Below, piece by piece: positions 35,866 to 44,848 of a stretch of DNA of 64,000 nucleotides (its first letter is position 1; every line of letters starts with the position of its first letter). The DNA is from Achromobacter sp. HZ34 (GTDB lineage: Bacteria > Pseudomonadota > Gammaproteobacteria > Burkholderiales > Burkholderiaceae_B). The position numbers were made by a program, and so were the translations under genes. A model generated the notes under the pieces. It made no database searches and was not told the origin of the DNA. It worked only from the letters and a program-made list of their open reading frames with translations. The stretch is from contig NZ_NJIX01000004.1 of the NCBI RefSeq assembly GCF_002209485.1, positions 1-64,000 on the forward strand, read 5' to 3'.

Positions 35866-36696
35866 TCACGGCGCGGCTGTGGAACCGCGTTGATTGCGCC
35901 ATTGCCGCCAACACAATCCAAGGAATCGGGTGTCGTCCACCAGATAGCGGCGCCAGAGACGGCGGGGATTGCTGGCCAGGCGCCAGGCCCATTCCATGCC
36001 CATGCGCTGTACCCATTTGGGCGCGCGGCGTTGCAAGCCGATGGCGAACTCCATGGCGGCGCCCACGCACAGGACGATGCCGCCTGGCAACGTCGGTGCG
36101 TAATGCAGCGCCCAGTTTTCCTGCTTCGGCATGCCGACACACAGGAAAACCACGTCAGGTTGATTACTCCTCACTTTCTCCGCAAAGGCTTCACCTTCCG
36201 CGCCATAAGGATCGAAGCGCATGGAGGGTGCAGTGATTTCGATATCCATCCCAGGGAAAAAACGGGCGAAACCATCCAGCAGCCTGGATTCGGTGCCCGG
36301 CATGCCTCCCAGCAGCATCACGCGCCACTGTTGGCGTTGAGCCTCGGTGCACAAGGCGACGAACAAGTCGGCGCCGGTGACCCGTTCGGGCAAGGGTTTG
36401 CCTAACCAGCGGCTGGCCCAGACGACGGGCATGCCGTCGGCGAAGATGAACTCGGCTTTGCTATAGCGTTCGCGAAATTCCGGTGCCTTGTCCAGACGGG
36501 TCAGGTGATCCACGTTTGGCGTCACCACGACGCGGGCGTGGCCATCACGCCGCAGCGCGGCGTGTGACAGCCGCTCCAGGGCTGTGTCGAACGAGACGGC
36601 GGCGATGTCGAGGTCGAACAAACGTACGCTGGGCAAGGCCAGCGTATCACTGCTCGTCACCGCGAGAGGTCCGGATACATGCGCTGAACTGGACAA
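35866..36696 (-). CDS. WecG/TagA/CpsF-family glycosyltransferase
   Basis: 276 aa, GT26 family, cytoplasmic face of the inner membrane. Landmarks are VVTPNVDHLTRLD (family TxNxxH/D block), FIFADGMPVVWASRWLG with the catalytic Asp, the nucleotide-sugar region VMLLGGMPGTESRLLDGFARFFPG, and VVFLCVGMPKQENWALHY. It adds a sugar (often ManNAcA or ManNAc; the donor is unknown here) to the lipid-linked primer. The best start is a TTG at 36696; a GTG at 36660 is an alternative, and neither has a strong ribosome site. It is divergent from the export gene at 36878. Confidence 0.88.
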   Translation of the reverse strand: MSSSAHVSGPLAVTSSDTLALPSVRLFDLDIAAVSFDTALERLSHAALRRDGHARVVVTPNVDHLTRLDKAPEFRERYSKAEFIFADGMPVVWASRWLGKPLPERVTGADLFVALCTEAQRQQWRVMLLGGMPGTESRLLDGFARFFPGMDIEITAPSMRFDPYGAEGEAFAEKVRSNQPDVVFLCVGMPKQENWALHYAPTLPGGIVLCVGAAMEFAIGLQRRAPKWVQRMGMEWAWRLASNPRRLWRRYLVDDTRFLGLCWRQWRNQRGSTAAP

Positions 36697-36736
36697 GAAT
36701 TATCTCGATACGAAAGGCTGTGGGCTTTGGAACGAC

Positions 36737-36760
36737 GTTCTCATCCGGCCGCATGAGAAC
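36737..36760. promoter_or_regulatory. 24-bp near-perfect palindrome in the wecG/wza divergent region (operator candidate)
   Basis: GTTCTCAT (36737–36744) and ATGAGAAC (36753–36760) flank CCGGCCGC, whose core CGGCCG is itself palindromic; only one central base pair breaks symmetry. It lies 41 bp upstream of the wecG-like start and 118 bp before the wza-like start, where a regulator could control both directions. I do not recognise the binding protein. Confidence 0.6.
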
Positions 36761-36877
36761 TCCATGCCTGATGCCACGCAACATCGCTTGAGCATTGTAT
36801 TTAAAAACACTCGGTGTGACAGATTGCTTCGGCTACTATTACACGCGCGCGCAACGATTTTGCGACCGGAGAATGAC

Positions 36878-38113
36878 GTGGCGGGTCTGAAAGCAGGGTT
36901 GAGGATGGCGGTGCCAGGGGCGCTGCTTGTGTTGGCGGTATCCGCGCGCGCCCAGGATTTGCCTATCCCCGACCCTGTTGCGGCGCCGCGACAGGCACCC
37001 ACGACGCCCGCGCCTGGTGCCAGGACGATGCCTGGCGGTGACTACGGGCGGTACAACGCGCCCTATCAATCTCCTGGCTATACCGCGCCGGCACCGGCCC
37101 AGCCCGTGCCTACCTATACGCCGCCACGGGCAACGCCGCCGCAGCAGCCCTATGCCCCACCTCCCGTGCCGGTGACGCCGGCCGCCAATAGCAACTACGT
37201 GCCCGCGCCTGCGGTGCCCGCGCCGAAAATCGGTAGTGGCGACCGCGGCTCGGAGCGCAACGCCGCTGGCAATCGCTTGCCCGAAACCGGCGTAGTGGCA
37301 GGTGCTGCCGCGAGCCGCGCGGCGGGCGCGCCCACGCCCGTGCTGACGCCTGGTGGCGATGAAGCCATGGAGCAGGCCGTCAACGGCGCCATCGGCGCGG
37401 TCGGTCCTGGAGATACGCTGGGCATCAACATCATGGGTACTGGCGGCGCACAGGCACGTGTGACCATCGATGCTGACGGCCAGGTGGTCATACCCATGCT
37501 GGGCAATCTGCGGGTGTCGGGGCTGACGCCTTCGGCGATCGGCAGGCGCATCGAACAGGGACTGCGCAACAAGGGCTTCATGACCGATCCGCAAGTGGCG
37601 GTGGAGGTTCTGACCTTGCGCAGCCGCATCGTTTCCGTGCTGGGCCAGGTGGAACGGCCGGGCCGCTATCCCATCGAAGGACATCTGTCGGTGCTGGAGC
37701 TGCTGGCGATGGCTGGCGGCACCAGTGGCGGCGCGGGCGACGTGGCGACGCTGGTGCGCCGCGCCGACGGCGGCAATCAGCGCTTGAACCTGTACGTCGG
37801 CAACCGGCAATCGCCGTCGCAGACGGTGCAGGACACCGAGCTGCAGCCTGGCGACGTGATTTTCGTGCCGGAGGCGCCGCGCTTCTACGTCTACGGCGAG
37901 GTCGGCAAGCCGGGCGCCTATCCCGTCGAGCAGGGGCTGAACCTGATGCGCGCATTATCGCTGGCGGGAGGGCTGACGCCACGCGCATCGGACAGCCGCA
38001 TCGATATCAATCGCACCGACGTGCTGACCGGCAAGGTCACGGAAAAGCGGGTCAAGATGACCGATGCCGTGCAGCCGGGCGACGTCATTCACGTCAACGA
38101 ACGCATCTTCTGA
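36878..38113 (+). CDS. Polysaccharide export protein (Wza/EpsE type, SLBB domains)
   Basis: 411 aa. It has a signal peptide (AGLRMAVPGALLVLAVSARAQ) and a Pro/Ala/Tyr-rich stretch of about 110 residues. The export domain follows (VGPGDTLGINIMGTGGAQARVTIDADGQVVIPMLGNLRVSGLTPSAIGRRIEQGL), then two SLBB domains (VSVLGQVERPGRYPIEGHLSVLELLAMAGG and FYVYGEVGKPGAYPVEQGLNLMRALSLAGGL). It would form the outer-membrane/periplasmic channel. No lipobox cysteine is present, unlike classical Wza. The start is a GTG at 36878 with GGAG six bases upstream; reading further up runs through the divergent control region. It is the first gene of a five-gene plus-strand block. Confidence 0.9.
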   Translation: MAGLKAGLRMAVPGALLVLAVSARAQDLPIPDPVAAPRQAPTTPAPGARTMPGGDYGRYNAPYQSPGYTAPAPAQPVPTYTPPRATPPQQPYAPPPVPVTPAANSNYVPAPAVPAPKIGSGDRGSERNAAGNRLPETGVVAGAAASRAAGAPTPVLTPGGDEAMEQAVNGAIGAVGPGDTLGINIMGTGGAQARVTIDADGQVVIPMLGNLRVSGLTPSAIGRRIEQGLRNKGFMTDPQVAVEVLTLRSRIVSVLGQVERPGRYPIEGHLSVLELLAMAGGTSGGAGDVATLVRRADGGNQRLNLYVGNRQSPSQTVQDTELQPGDVIFVPEAPRFYVYGEVGKPGAYPVEQGLNLMRALSLAGGLTPRASDSRIDINRTDVLTGKVTEKRVKMTDAVQPGDVIHVNERIF

Positions 38114-38171
38114 GTTCACTCACCGGATGCGAACAGGCACCCTGCCAGGGTGCGCACAGACAGGCTGCAGC

Positions 38172-38936
38172 ATGTTGAATCGTCGGACTTTCCTCACGGC
38201 CCTGCCCTTGATGGTGGGCGGCCACGCGCTGCCCGCACTGGCCCAATCGGCGCCAGTCTATGCCGTGGTGGTGGGCGACTCCATCGCCGAAGGTGAAATC
38301 CAGCGCAAGGGCCGCCTCAACGTCCAGGGCCAGTTCGTGCCTGACTACCCCTCCAGCCCTGGCCAGTTGTCTTACGAGCTGGCCAGATACTCCGGGGTGT
38401 TTCATTTCAATCATGGCATCGGTGGAGAAACGTCGTCGCAGGTGCGCGCGCGCTGGCGCCGAGACGTGCTGGCGGAGAACTTTGATCCGGGCGACGGACG
38501 CGGCCCGCGCACACTGCCGGCGGGTTCACTGCCACGCCTGGTCTATCTGCATGTCGGCATCAATGACGTGGCGGCGGCGCATTTGTCGCTGCAGACCATG
38601 CAGGATAATTTTTCCTATTTCGCCCGCACGCTTGCGGAAAAGCATATTCCCTTCATCGTGGACAACATCGGCGCCTACCTGGGCATGAACGATCCCATGA
38701 TCGCGCAGACCCGCGCTTTCAATGAATGGTTGCAGCGCACGCTGGCGCCGCGCTACGCCAATATGCGGGTGGTCGATTATCTCTACTGGTCCAGCGGCGG
38801 TACCAACGACTATCGCGTGTTGGCTCCTGGAAAATTCGCCGACGGTGTGCATCCTTCCCCGGCCGGCTACACCGACTTCGCGCGCTATGTCCATGAGACG
38901 CTGAAGTTGCCGGCGGGCTCCGCCGTGCATTACTGA
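38172..38936 (+). CDS. Secreted SGNH/GDSL hydrolase of the exopolysaccharide locus
   Basis: 254 aa. N-terminus MLNRRTFLTALPLMVGGHALPALA carries RRTFL before a hydrophobic segment and may be a Tat signal. The SGNH blocks are all present: VVVGDSIAEG (Ser), NHGIGGETSSQ (Gly), YLHVGINDV (Asn) and FADGVHPSPAGY (Asp/His). A periplasmic esterase or acyltransferase acting on the polymer is likely, by analogy with acetyl-handling SGNH proteins. It sits 58 bp after the export gene and 61 bp before the GMC oxidoreductase. It is unrelated in detail to the SGNH protein at 16114. Confidence 0.82.
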   Translation: MLNRRTFLTALPLMVGGHALPALAQSAPVYAVVVGDSIAEGEIQRKGRLNVQGQFVPDYPSSPGQLSYELARYSGVFHFNHGIGGETSSQVRARWRRDVLAENFDPGDGRGPRTLPAGSLPRLVYLHVGINDVAAAHLSLQTMQDNFSYFARTLAEKHIPFIVDNIGAYLGMNDPMIAQTRAFNEWLQRTLAPRYANMRVVDYLYWSSGGTNDYRVLAPGKFADGVHPSPAGYTDFARYVHETLKLPAGSAVHY

Positions 38937-38997
38937 TGCGGGTGCGCTTCGTCCACCGGCCGCGCGCCGCTGCGCAGTGCCCGTCCGGAGCGAACCG

Positions 38998-40707
38998 ATG
39001 ATCCTGGACGCCAATACGATCCCCACCGGTTCCGTGTTGGACGCCGATATCTGCATCGTCGGCGCTGGCGCCGCCGGGATCACGATGGCGCTGGCCTTGA
39101 TGGATAGCGGCCTGGACGTCGTCCTGCTCGAAAGCGGCGGCCCGCGCGCGGAGAAGGATACGCAGGCGCTATACCAGGGTACGGTGCCGGACGTACGCAT
39201 GCATAGCGAGCCGGATCGCTACCGCGCGCGCCGCATGGGCGGCTCGACCACGATCTGGGGGGGGCGTTGCATGCCCATGGACCCCATCGATTTCGAGACG
39301 CGCGCCTATATTCCGCTTAGCGGCTGGCCCATCGGCCTGGACGATCTGCTGCCCTACTATCCGCATGCCAACCAGATCTGCGAAGCGGGCGATTTCGCCT
39401 ATACCGCGGAAACGGCTTTCGAGCACCCCATCCGGCCGATGATAGGTGGCTTCGACAGCACCGTGTTCTCCACCGATACGCTGGAGCGCTTCAGCTGTCC
39501 GACCGACTTCGGCAAACGCTATGGCGAGCGCTTGCGTACAGGGCCGGTGCGGGTCATCCACCATGCCAACCTGGTCGGTCTGGACAGTACATCCGCGGCG
39601 GATGGCGCAGCGGTGGGACCCGCCCGAGTGCGTACCTTGTCCGGCGTCGCGTTCACGGTACGCGCACGCGCCTACGTACTGGCGGCCGGCGGCCTGGAAA
39701 CGGCGCGCCTGCTGTTGGCCAGCCCGGGCGCCAGCGGACGGGGCCTGGGCAATTCTTGCGACGTGGTGGGCCGGTACTACATGTGCCATATCGCCGGCAC
39801 CATCGGCACTGTCGATCTGGCCAGCGCCGCGTCGGTCTGGCACGGCTATGAAGTTTCCGACGAAGGTGTGTACTGCCGGCGGCGGCTGGCCTTGAGGCCC
39901 GCCGCACAGCGGCGGCTGCGCGCGGGCAATTTCGTGGCGCGGCTGCATCATCCGCGCATACCCGATGCGGGGCATGGCAACAGCATTCTATCGGCGCTTT
40001 ATCTGGCGCGGCCCATCGTGCCGTATGAATACGCCAAGCGGCTGTATGGCGATACGCCAGGCACGTTCGGCTTATGGCTGCGCCACTTGCGCAACGTCGT
40101 GCTGGGAGTACCCGCGGCTGTGTCGTTCGTGTGGCAACTGTTCACTCGCCGCAAGCTGGCCGAGCGCAAGTTTCCATCCATCATCGTGCATCCACGCAAT
40201 CGCCGCTACAGTCTGGATTTCCATGCCGAACAGGAGCCGAACGCGCAGAGCCGGGTGAGCCTGGGTACGGATGTCGACGCCTTGGGCGTACCGCGCCTGC
40301 ATGTGGATTGGCGCTATACGCCTGGCGATGTCGAGACGGTAAAGGTAGCGCTTGCGGCCCTGGCCGACGAACTGCGTAACAGCGGTGTGGGCAGCTTCGA
40401 ATATGACCCCGCGCAGGTGGAAATGGAAATGACACGCTATGGGGCTTACGGCGGCCATCATATCGGCACGGCTCGCATGGGCCGCGATCCGCACGATAGC
40501 GTGGTGAATAGCGACTGCCGTGTGCATGAATGCAGCAATTTGTACGTGGCTGGCGCCGCGGTGTTTCCCACTTCCAGCCAGGCCAATCCGACCTTGACGA
40601 TCGTGGCGCTGGCCTTGCGCCTGGCGGCGCATCTGCGGCGTGAATATGCGCCGGCCGCCCGCACTCCTGTTGCCGGCGCCACCACCCTGGAGACGGCGCG
40701 GACATGA
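38998..40707 (+). CDS. GMC-family FAD oxidoreductase in the exopolysaccharide locus
   Basis: 569 aa without a signal peptide. The FAD-binding Rossmann motif ICIVGAGAAGITMALALMDSGLDVVLLESGG is at residues 17–47, GGSTTIWGGRCMPMDPIDF is the second GMC block, LAAGGLETARLLLAS contacts FAD, and the C-terminal GMC domain ends GGHHIGTARMGRDPHDSVVNSDCRVHECSNLYVAGAAVFPTSSQANPTLTIVALALRLA. The substrate is unknown; sugar or sugar-nucleotide oxidation is a fair guess from context. The ATG at 38998 has GGAG seven bases upstream. Its stop overlaps the next gene (ATGA). Such an enzyme is not a standard part of Wzx/Wzy loci. Confidence 0.87.
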   Translation: MILDANTIPTGSVLDADICIVGAGAAGITMALALMDSGLDVVLLESGGPRAEKDTQALYQGTVPDVRMHSEPDRYRARRMGGSTTIWGGRCMPMDPIDFETRAYIPLSGWPIGLDDLLPYYPHANQICEAGDFAYTAETAFEHPIRPMIGGFDSTVFSTDTLERFSCPTDFGKRYGERLRTGPVRVIHHANLVGLDSTSAADGAAVGPARVRTLSGVAFTVRARAYVLAAGGLETARLLLASPGASGRGLGNSCDVVGRYYMCHIAGTIGTVDLASAASVWHGYEVSDEGVYCRRRLALRPAAQRRLRAGNFVARLHHPRIPDAGHGNSILSALYLARPIVPYEYAKRLYGDTPGTFGLWLRHLRNVVLGVPAAVSFVWQLFTRRKLAERKFPSIIVHPRNRRYSLDFHAEQEPNAQSRVSLGTDVDALGVPRLHVDWRYTPGDVETVKVALAALADELRNSGVGSFEYDPAQVEMEMTRYGAYGGHHIGTARMGRDPHDSVVNSDCRVHECSNLYVAGAAVFPTSSQANPTLTIVALALRLAAHLRREYAPAARTPVAGATTLETART

Positions 40708-41684
40708 AGCAGCGGGTACTGGTATTGGGCGCCGACGAATATGTGGGCCGTCGGGTGATCGCGGCATTGGCAGCCAGTGACTGGGCCGAGCCCGTGGCGT
40801 GCGTGCGACGTCCCGTGCAATTGCACGACAATGTGCGCCAGGTCGCGGTCGATATCACCGACCGGATCGCCGTGGCGCGGGCACTGAGCGCAGTGGACGC
40901 CGCCGTCAATTGCGTGGCGGGAGCGCCCGCCAGGATCCTCGGCGGCGCACGCGCGCTGAGCGTTGCGTTGGACACGCGCGGCGGCGACCGCGTCCGGGTC
41001 GTGCATTTCAGTTCCATGGTCGTCTATGGACCCGCGCGTGGCGCGGTCGACGAGACTCAGCCGGTGGCGGAGGGCATGGGCGGTTATGCCGGCGCCCGCG
41101 TCGGTGCCGAGCGACTGCTCGCGGGACGTGATGGCGTCGTCACGTTGCGGCCAGGTTGTGTGTATGGTCCCGGCAGTCCGCACTGGAGTCAGCGCATCGC
41201 CAGGCTATTACGCGCCCGCCGCATTGGTGACCTGGGTGCTGCCGGCGATGGCAACAGCAATCTCGTGTATATCGATGATGTGTTGGCCGCGGTACGGACC
41301 AGTCTGTTGGCGCCGGCTTCCCAGGTGGCGAACGGGCCGGTCTATAACCTGGCGATGGCGCATGCGCCGGATTGGAACCGCTACTTCCTGGAGTATGCGC
41401 GCGCGCTCGGTGCCGTACCCCTGCGGCGCGTGGGCGCACGCAGGCTGCAGCTGGAGACGCACGTGGCGGCGCCTGCCTTGAAGGTGGCGCAGATCGGTTT
41501 GCCCCTCGTCGGCGTGAGCGTGCCGCCACCCATTCCGCCCTCGCTGAAGCGGCTGTGGAGCCAGGATATGCGGTTGGTGTCGAAGCGCGCCGAGGATACG
41601 TTGGGCCTGGACTGGACGCCGTTGGCGCAAGGCGTGGCCGCCTGCGCGGCGGCGGACGGCCGGCATGCCGGTCTCGCTACGTAG
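40704..41684 (+). CDS. Divergent NAD-dependent epimerase/dehydratase (extended SDR) with altered motifs
   Basis: 326 aa with an extended-SDR fold: VLVLGADEYVGRRVIAAL at the N-terminus, VDITDRIAVARALSAVDAAVNCVAG, VRVVHFSSMVVYGPARGAVDET, TLRPGCVYGPGS and SNLVYIDDVLAAV. Two signature positions are changed. The glycine loop reads GADEYVG instead of GxxGxxG, and the catalytic YxxxK reads YAGAR, with Arg for Lys. It may bind a nucleotide sugar with little or changed activity. It overlaps the GMC gene by four bases, suggesting that the two act together. Confidence 0.8.
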   Translation: MKQRVLVLGADEYVGRRVIAALAASDWAEPVACVRRPVQLHDNVRQVAVDITDRIAVARALSAVDAAVNCVAGAPARILGGARALSVALDTRGGDRVRVVHFSSMVVYGPARGAVDETQPVAEGMGGYAGARVGAERLLAGRDGVVTLRPGCVYGPGSPHWSQRIARLLRARRIGDLGAAGDGNSNLVYIDDVLAAVRTSLLAPASQVANGPVYNLAMAHAPDWNRYFLEYARALGAVPLRRVGARRLQLETHVAAPALKVAQIGLPLVGVSVPPPIPPSLKRLWSQDMRLVSKRAEDTLGLDWTPLAQGVAACAAADGRHAGLAT

Positions 41685-41708
41685 CCGCGCAAAAGAGGAG
41701 AAGCAGAC

Positions 41709-42725
41709 TTGGATTATTCCTACCGTGTCGCTGCGCAGATCAGCATGTATCCCATGGACTATCCCCATGCGGCGCAGCTGCTGCCACATCAGATCCGGGT
41801 GTGGTCACCCATGGTCGATCGCATCCTGGTGACCATCGATACTCATCGCAGCCGTTCGGGCCGCTATCGCGGCAACCGCTTCGACGAATATCGGACCAAG
41901 CTATTGCAACTGGCGCGCGACCTGCAACGTGACATGCCGAAGCTGGAAGTCATCGAGGTCGACTATGCCGCCGCCGCTCGCCGGGAAGTGGCGCAGGCCT
42001 ATTTCGGTACGGACGACATCCCCGTCAAAGCCTGGGACGGCGGTCCTTTCTATGCCTACTTCTACGGCATGTATCACAGCCGCGCACGCCACATCGTGCA
42101 CTTCGATGGCGACATGCTGTTCGGTGGCGGCAGCCGGACCTGGGTGGAGGAAGCCATCGCATTCACCGAACAGGATCCCACGGTGCTGTTGACCGGACCC
42201 TTTCCCGGGCCTCCCGCAACGGATGCTGCAATTCATGGACATGGCTCGCCGCATCCGGTGCGCACCGAAGTGGCCAACGCGCCAGCGTATCGATTCCAGT
42301 CCGCGAGCACGCGTATATTCATGCTCGACATGGAGCGGCTGCGCGCCACGCTGGGCACATTTCCACTGCTGCCGCCGAGCGCGCTGCAACGCTTCAAATC
42401 GCACTTGCTGGGAAATCCGCCGCAGGCGCGCGAGGCGGAGGTCATACTGGGTATGGTGTTGCGCCAGCACGGGCTGTACCGCGTCGATCTGCTGGGCGCG
42501 GCGCCAGGCCTGTGGTCACTGCATCCTCCCTACCGTGGCGAGGAGTTCTATCGCAACTTGCCGGCCCTGATCGCGGATGTCGAAGCGGGACGCATACCGG
42601 ATGCCCAACGGGGCCACTACGATGTGCATGACAGCATCATCGACTGGTCCTCGCAACGAGCCGCCACGCGCCGTCACAAGCGCTGGCTGCGCATGCTCAA
42701 AGACCGGCTGCGGATCGGCGCGTAG
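41709..42725 (+). CDS. Predicted glycosyltransferase with DGD metal motif
   Basis: 338 aa, soluble. It has YRVAAQISMYPMDYPHAAQLLPHQIRVW at the start, VDRILVTIDTHRSRSG, then RHIVHFDGDMLFGGGSRTWVEEA, where DGD is a DxD-type motif as in GT-A glycosyltransferases, and FQSASTRIFMLDMERL. I cannot name the family precisely. The likely start is TTG at 41709 with GAGGAG nine bases upstream; an ATG at 41745 is possible. Its last 29 bp overlap the convergent acyltransferase gene. It is the final gene of the plus-strand block. Confidence 0.65.
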   Translation: MDYSYRVAAQISMYPMDYPHAAQLLPHQIRVWSPMVDRILVTIDTHRSRSGRYRGNRFDEYRTKLLQLARDLQRDMPKLEVIEVDYAAAARREVAQAYFGTDDIPVKAWDGGPFYAYFYGMYHSRARHIVHFDGDMLFGGGSRTWVEEAIAFTEQDPTVLLTGPFPGPPATDAAIHGHGSPHPVRTEVANAPAYRFQSASTRIFMLDMERLRATLGTFPLLPPSALQRFKSHLLGNPPQAREAEVILGMVLRQHGLYRVDLLGAAPGLWSLHPPYRGEEFYRNLPALIADVEAGRIPDAQRGHYDVHDSIIDWSSQRAATRRHKRWLRMLKDRLRIGA

Positions 42726-43779
42726 CTGTCGTGGACGCGGCCTGTTCACGCCGCTTCCTGAAGAAGGCGATGAGAGGCTTTTCCAGCACTTCATAGACGA
42801 TGGCACCGCCCGCCAACGCGCACAGCATGGCGACGACGCAGAAACCTGCCTTGCCGCCGGGCAGCGTATCCAGATGCAGCTTGCGCCAGGCCTGGCTGAC
42901 GGCGGACAGTACGAAGGCGTGTGACACGTACAACGAATATGACGCATCTCCCAGCCTGTGCAGGAGCTTCATGCGCGGCAGCGCCAGGCAACGTTCCAAC
43001 AGGATTGCGCCGCCGACGATGGCCGTGGCCGGGATGCCTTGCGCCAAGGGCCGAATCGCGCCCGGTGCCATTACGGCCATCAGCGGCAACGTCGCAAGAC
43101 CACCCAGGACCAGCACCCACCCCAGCAGTGCTGGCCACCCTTCGTTCGTCCGGGTTGATTTATCCACCTTGAGGAACCACGCCCCTAGCGCCATGCCCAG
43201 CAGGAATTCAAGCATGATGTCGGCGGTATAGGCCTTGACGATCAGCGAGCTGCCTCCCACACCTGCCCATCCAAGCACTGCGAGGGTGCCGAACACCAGT
43301 GCCGTCGCGCCGAAACGCCACGCGACGGGCAGCGCCAATGTCAGGCCGAATACGACGTAATACAGCACCTCGTAATTGAGCGTCCAGCCCACCGTCAAGA
43401 CCGGCTCCACCAGACCCGCGGGGTTGGGCACCATGATGAACAGGTATGACGCGATGACGTGGAAAAGGTTGAAGCGCGTGGTTTGAAGCAGCTGCGGAGC
43501 CATCAGCATGATGGCCACCGCGACGGACATCAGCGCCCAATACAGCGGCACGATGCGTACGGCACGGCGTCGGTAGAACGTCATCACGCCAACCTTCTTC
43601 TCGCAGGTCGTGATCCACATGAGGAAGCCGCTGAGGACGAAGAAGACGTCGACGCCGGCACCCATCCATTCGGGCCAGTAGCCCTGGTAGCCCATGCGCT
43701 GCAGCTGTGGGTAGAGGTGAACCACCACCACCATCATCGCCGCGATGGCGCGCAAATACTGGATCGAGAAAATTTCCAT
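42697..43779 (-). CDS. Acyltransferase 3 family membrane protein (copy 1)
   Basis: 360-aa inner-membrane protein with about ten helices. N-terminal FSIQYLRAIAAMMVVVVHLYPQL carries the family's R and H, followed by GAGVDVFFVLSGFLMW and FYRRRAVRIVPLYW; the late GDASYSLYVSHAFVLSAV block is also typical. It probably acetylates or acylates the repeating unit. It is the last gene of the nine-gene minus-strand operon, and its end overlaps the convergent glycosyltransferase gene. Confidence 0.9.
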   Translation of the reverse strand: MEIFSIQYLRAIAAMMVVVVHLYPQLQRMGYQGYWPEWMGAGVDVFFVLSGFLMWITTCEKKVGVMTFYRRRAVRIVPLYWALMSVAVAIMLMAPQLLQTTRFNLFHVIASYLFIMVPNPAGLVEPVLTVGWTLNYEVLYYVVFGLTLALPVAWRFGATALVFGTLAVLGWAGVGGSSLIVKAYTADIMLEFLLGMALGAWFLKVDKSTRTNEGWPALLGWVLVLGGLATLPLMAVMAPGAIRPLAQGIPATAIVGGAILLERCLALPRMKLLHRLGDASYSLYVSHAFVLSAVSQAWRKLHLDTLPGGKAGFCVVAMLCALAGGAIVYEVLEKPLIAFFRKRREQAASTTATRRSAAGL

Positions 43780-43795
43780 GGCCTGTGGATGGGTG

Positions 43796-44848
43796 TCAGG
43801 ATAGCCGGCGTGGCAGCAGCAAGTGCTCCAGCAGGGGCAGGCGCTTGAGCACCTCGCCCACCAGCAGGGGCACCCCCACGCCGACTACATAGGCAAGGGC
43901 GGCATGGGGCACGGCACCGCCGACAAGATCTTCTCTCACCTTCGTGAAGAAAATGGCCTGCACTATACCGTGCAGCAGCAGCAGGAGCAGGCTGGACTCG
44001 CCCACGTAGCGCAGCGCCCGCGCGGCAGGCTCGCACTGCTGCAAGACCGCGGCCAATTGCAAGGCCAGATAGATCCCCAGCAGCGCCGCGGCGGTCGAGC
44101 CAAACAAGCCGTCATAGCGGTTCTGGTTCAAATCCATGGTGGCGCCCACGAAGTAGAACAGCGCGACGAAAGCCAGCAACGCCAATGCCGCGCCTGCCGT
44201 ATGCCAGCGGATGCGCATCAGGTACGCCTGGCAGTAATAGCCAAGCATGAAGTAGAAGCCGCCGATTGGCAGCAGTCCCACGCTCCAGGGTAGACCGGCG
44301 GTTGCGATGGGCTGGCCGAACAGAACGGCGGAAGACGCAGCGATCTTCGTCATCGCCCATACACCGCCCACCAGAAGGACCGCCAACGCAGCAATGCGTC
44401 GCACAGCCCCCCCCTGCCGCAGGCCGCAGACGCGCCAATACAGCCATGCCCCCAAAGTCAGCAGGAACAGGTAAGGCAGGAACCACAAAGGGATCCACGC
44501 GATGGTCGCGCCGGTACCGTAAAGGATACCGCCGCCAAGCTCCGCGCCATCACGGCCCCGAAAGAAGACCTGAAAGGCCGCGAGCGCCACCAGGGTTATG
44601 AAGTAAGGCTTGAGCAGGGCATCGGCGCGGCGCGCCACCGTGAGTCTTAATGACCGATCAGGACGGAAGAATACGCCTGCCAGGAAAATGAACAACGGCA
44701 CATGAAAGGAATACACCACTGACTTCAGCGCAACCTGGTCCACTACCCAGAAATTGTGCCCCAGGACCACCAGCAGTATGCCGATGCCTTTGGCGACATC
44801 GATGGTGGCGTTGCGCGTATGCGCGGTGACGGGCGCGTGGGTGTTCAT
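43796..44848 (-). CDS. Acyltransferase 3 family membrane protein (copy 2, EpsF/OatA-like fold)
   Basis: 350 aa, polytopic. It starts RNATIDVAKGIGILLVVLGHNFW, with the family's D and H, then YSFHVPLFIFLAGVFFRPD and a terminal LRYVGESSLLLLLLHGIVQAIFF. It is only distantly related to copy 1 and probably transfers a different acyl group or acts on a different residue. The ATG at 44848 overlaps the flippase stop (ATGA); an N-terminal extension into that gene was rejected. Confidence 0.87.
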   Translation of the reverse strand: MNTHAPVTAHTRNATIDVAKGIGILLVVLGHNFWVVDQVALKSVVYSFHVPLFIFLAGVFFRPDRSLRLTVARRADALLKPYFITLVALAAFQVFFRGRDGAELGGGILYGTGATIAWIPLWFLPYLFLLTLGAWLYWRVCGLRQGGAVRRIAALAVLLVGGVWAMTKIAASSAVLFGQPIATAGLPWSVGLLPIGGFYFMLGYYCQAYLMRIRWHTAGAALALLAFVALFYFVGATMDLNQNRYDGLFGSTAAALLGIYLALQLAAVLQQCEPAARALRYVGESSLLLLLLHGIVQAIFFTKVREDLVGGAVPHAALAYVVGVGVPLLVGEVLKRLPLLEHLLLPRRLS

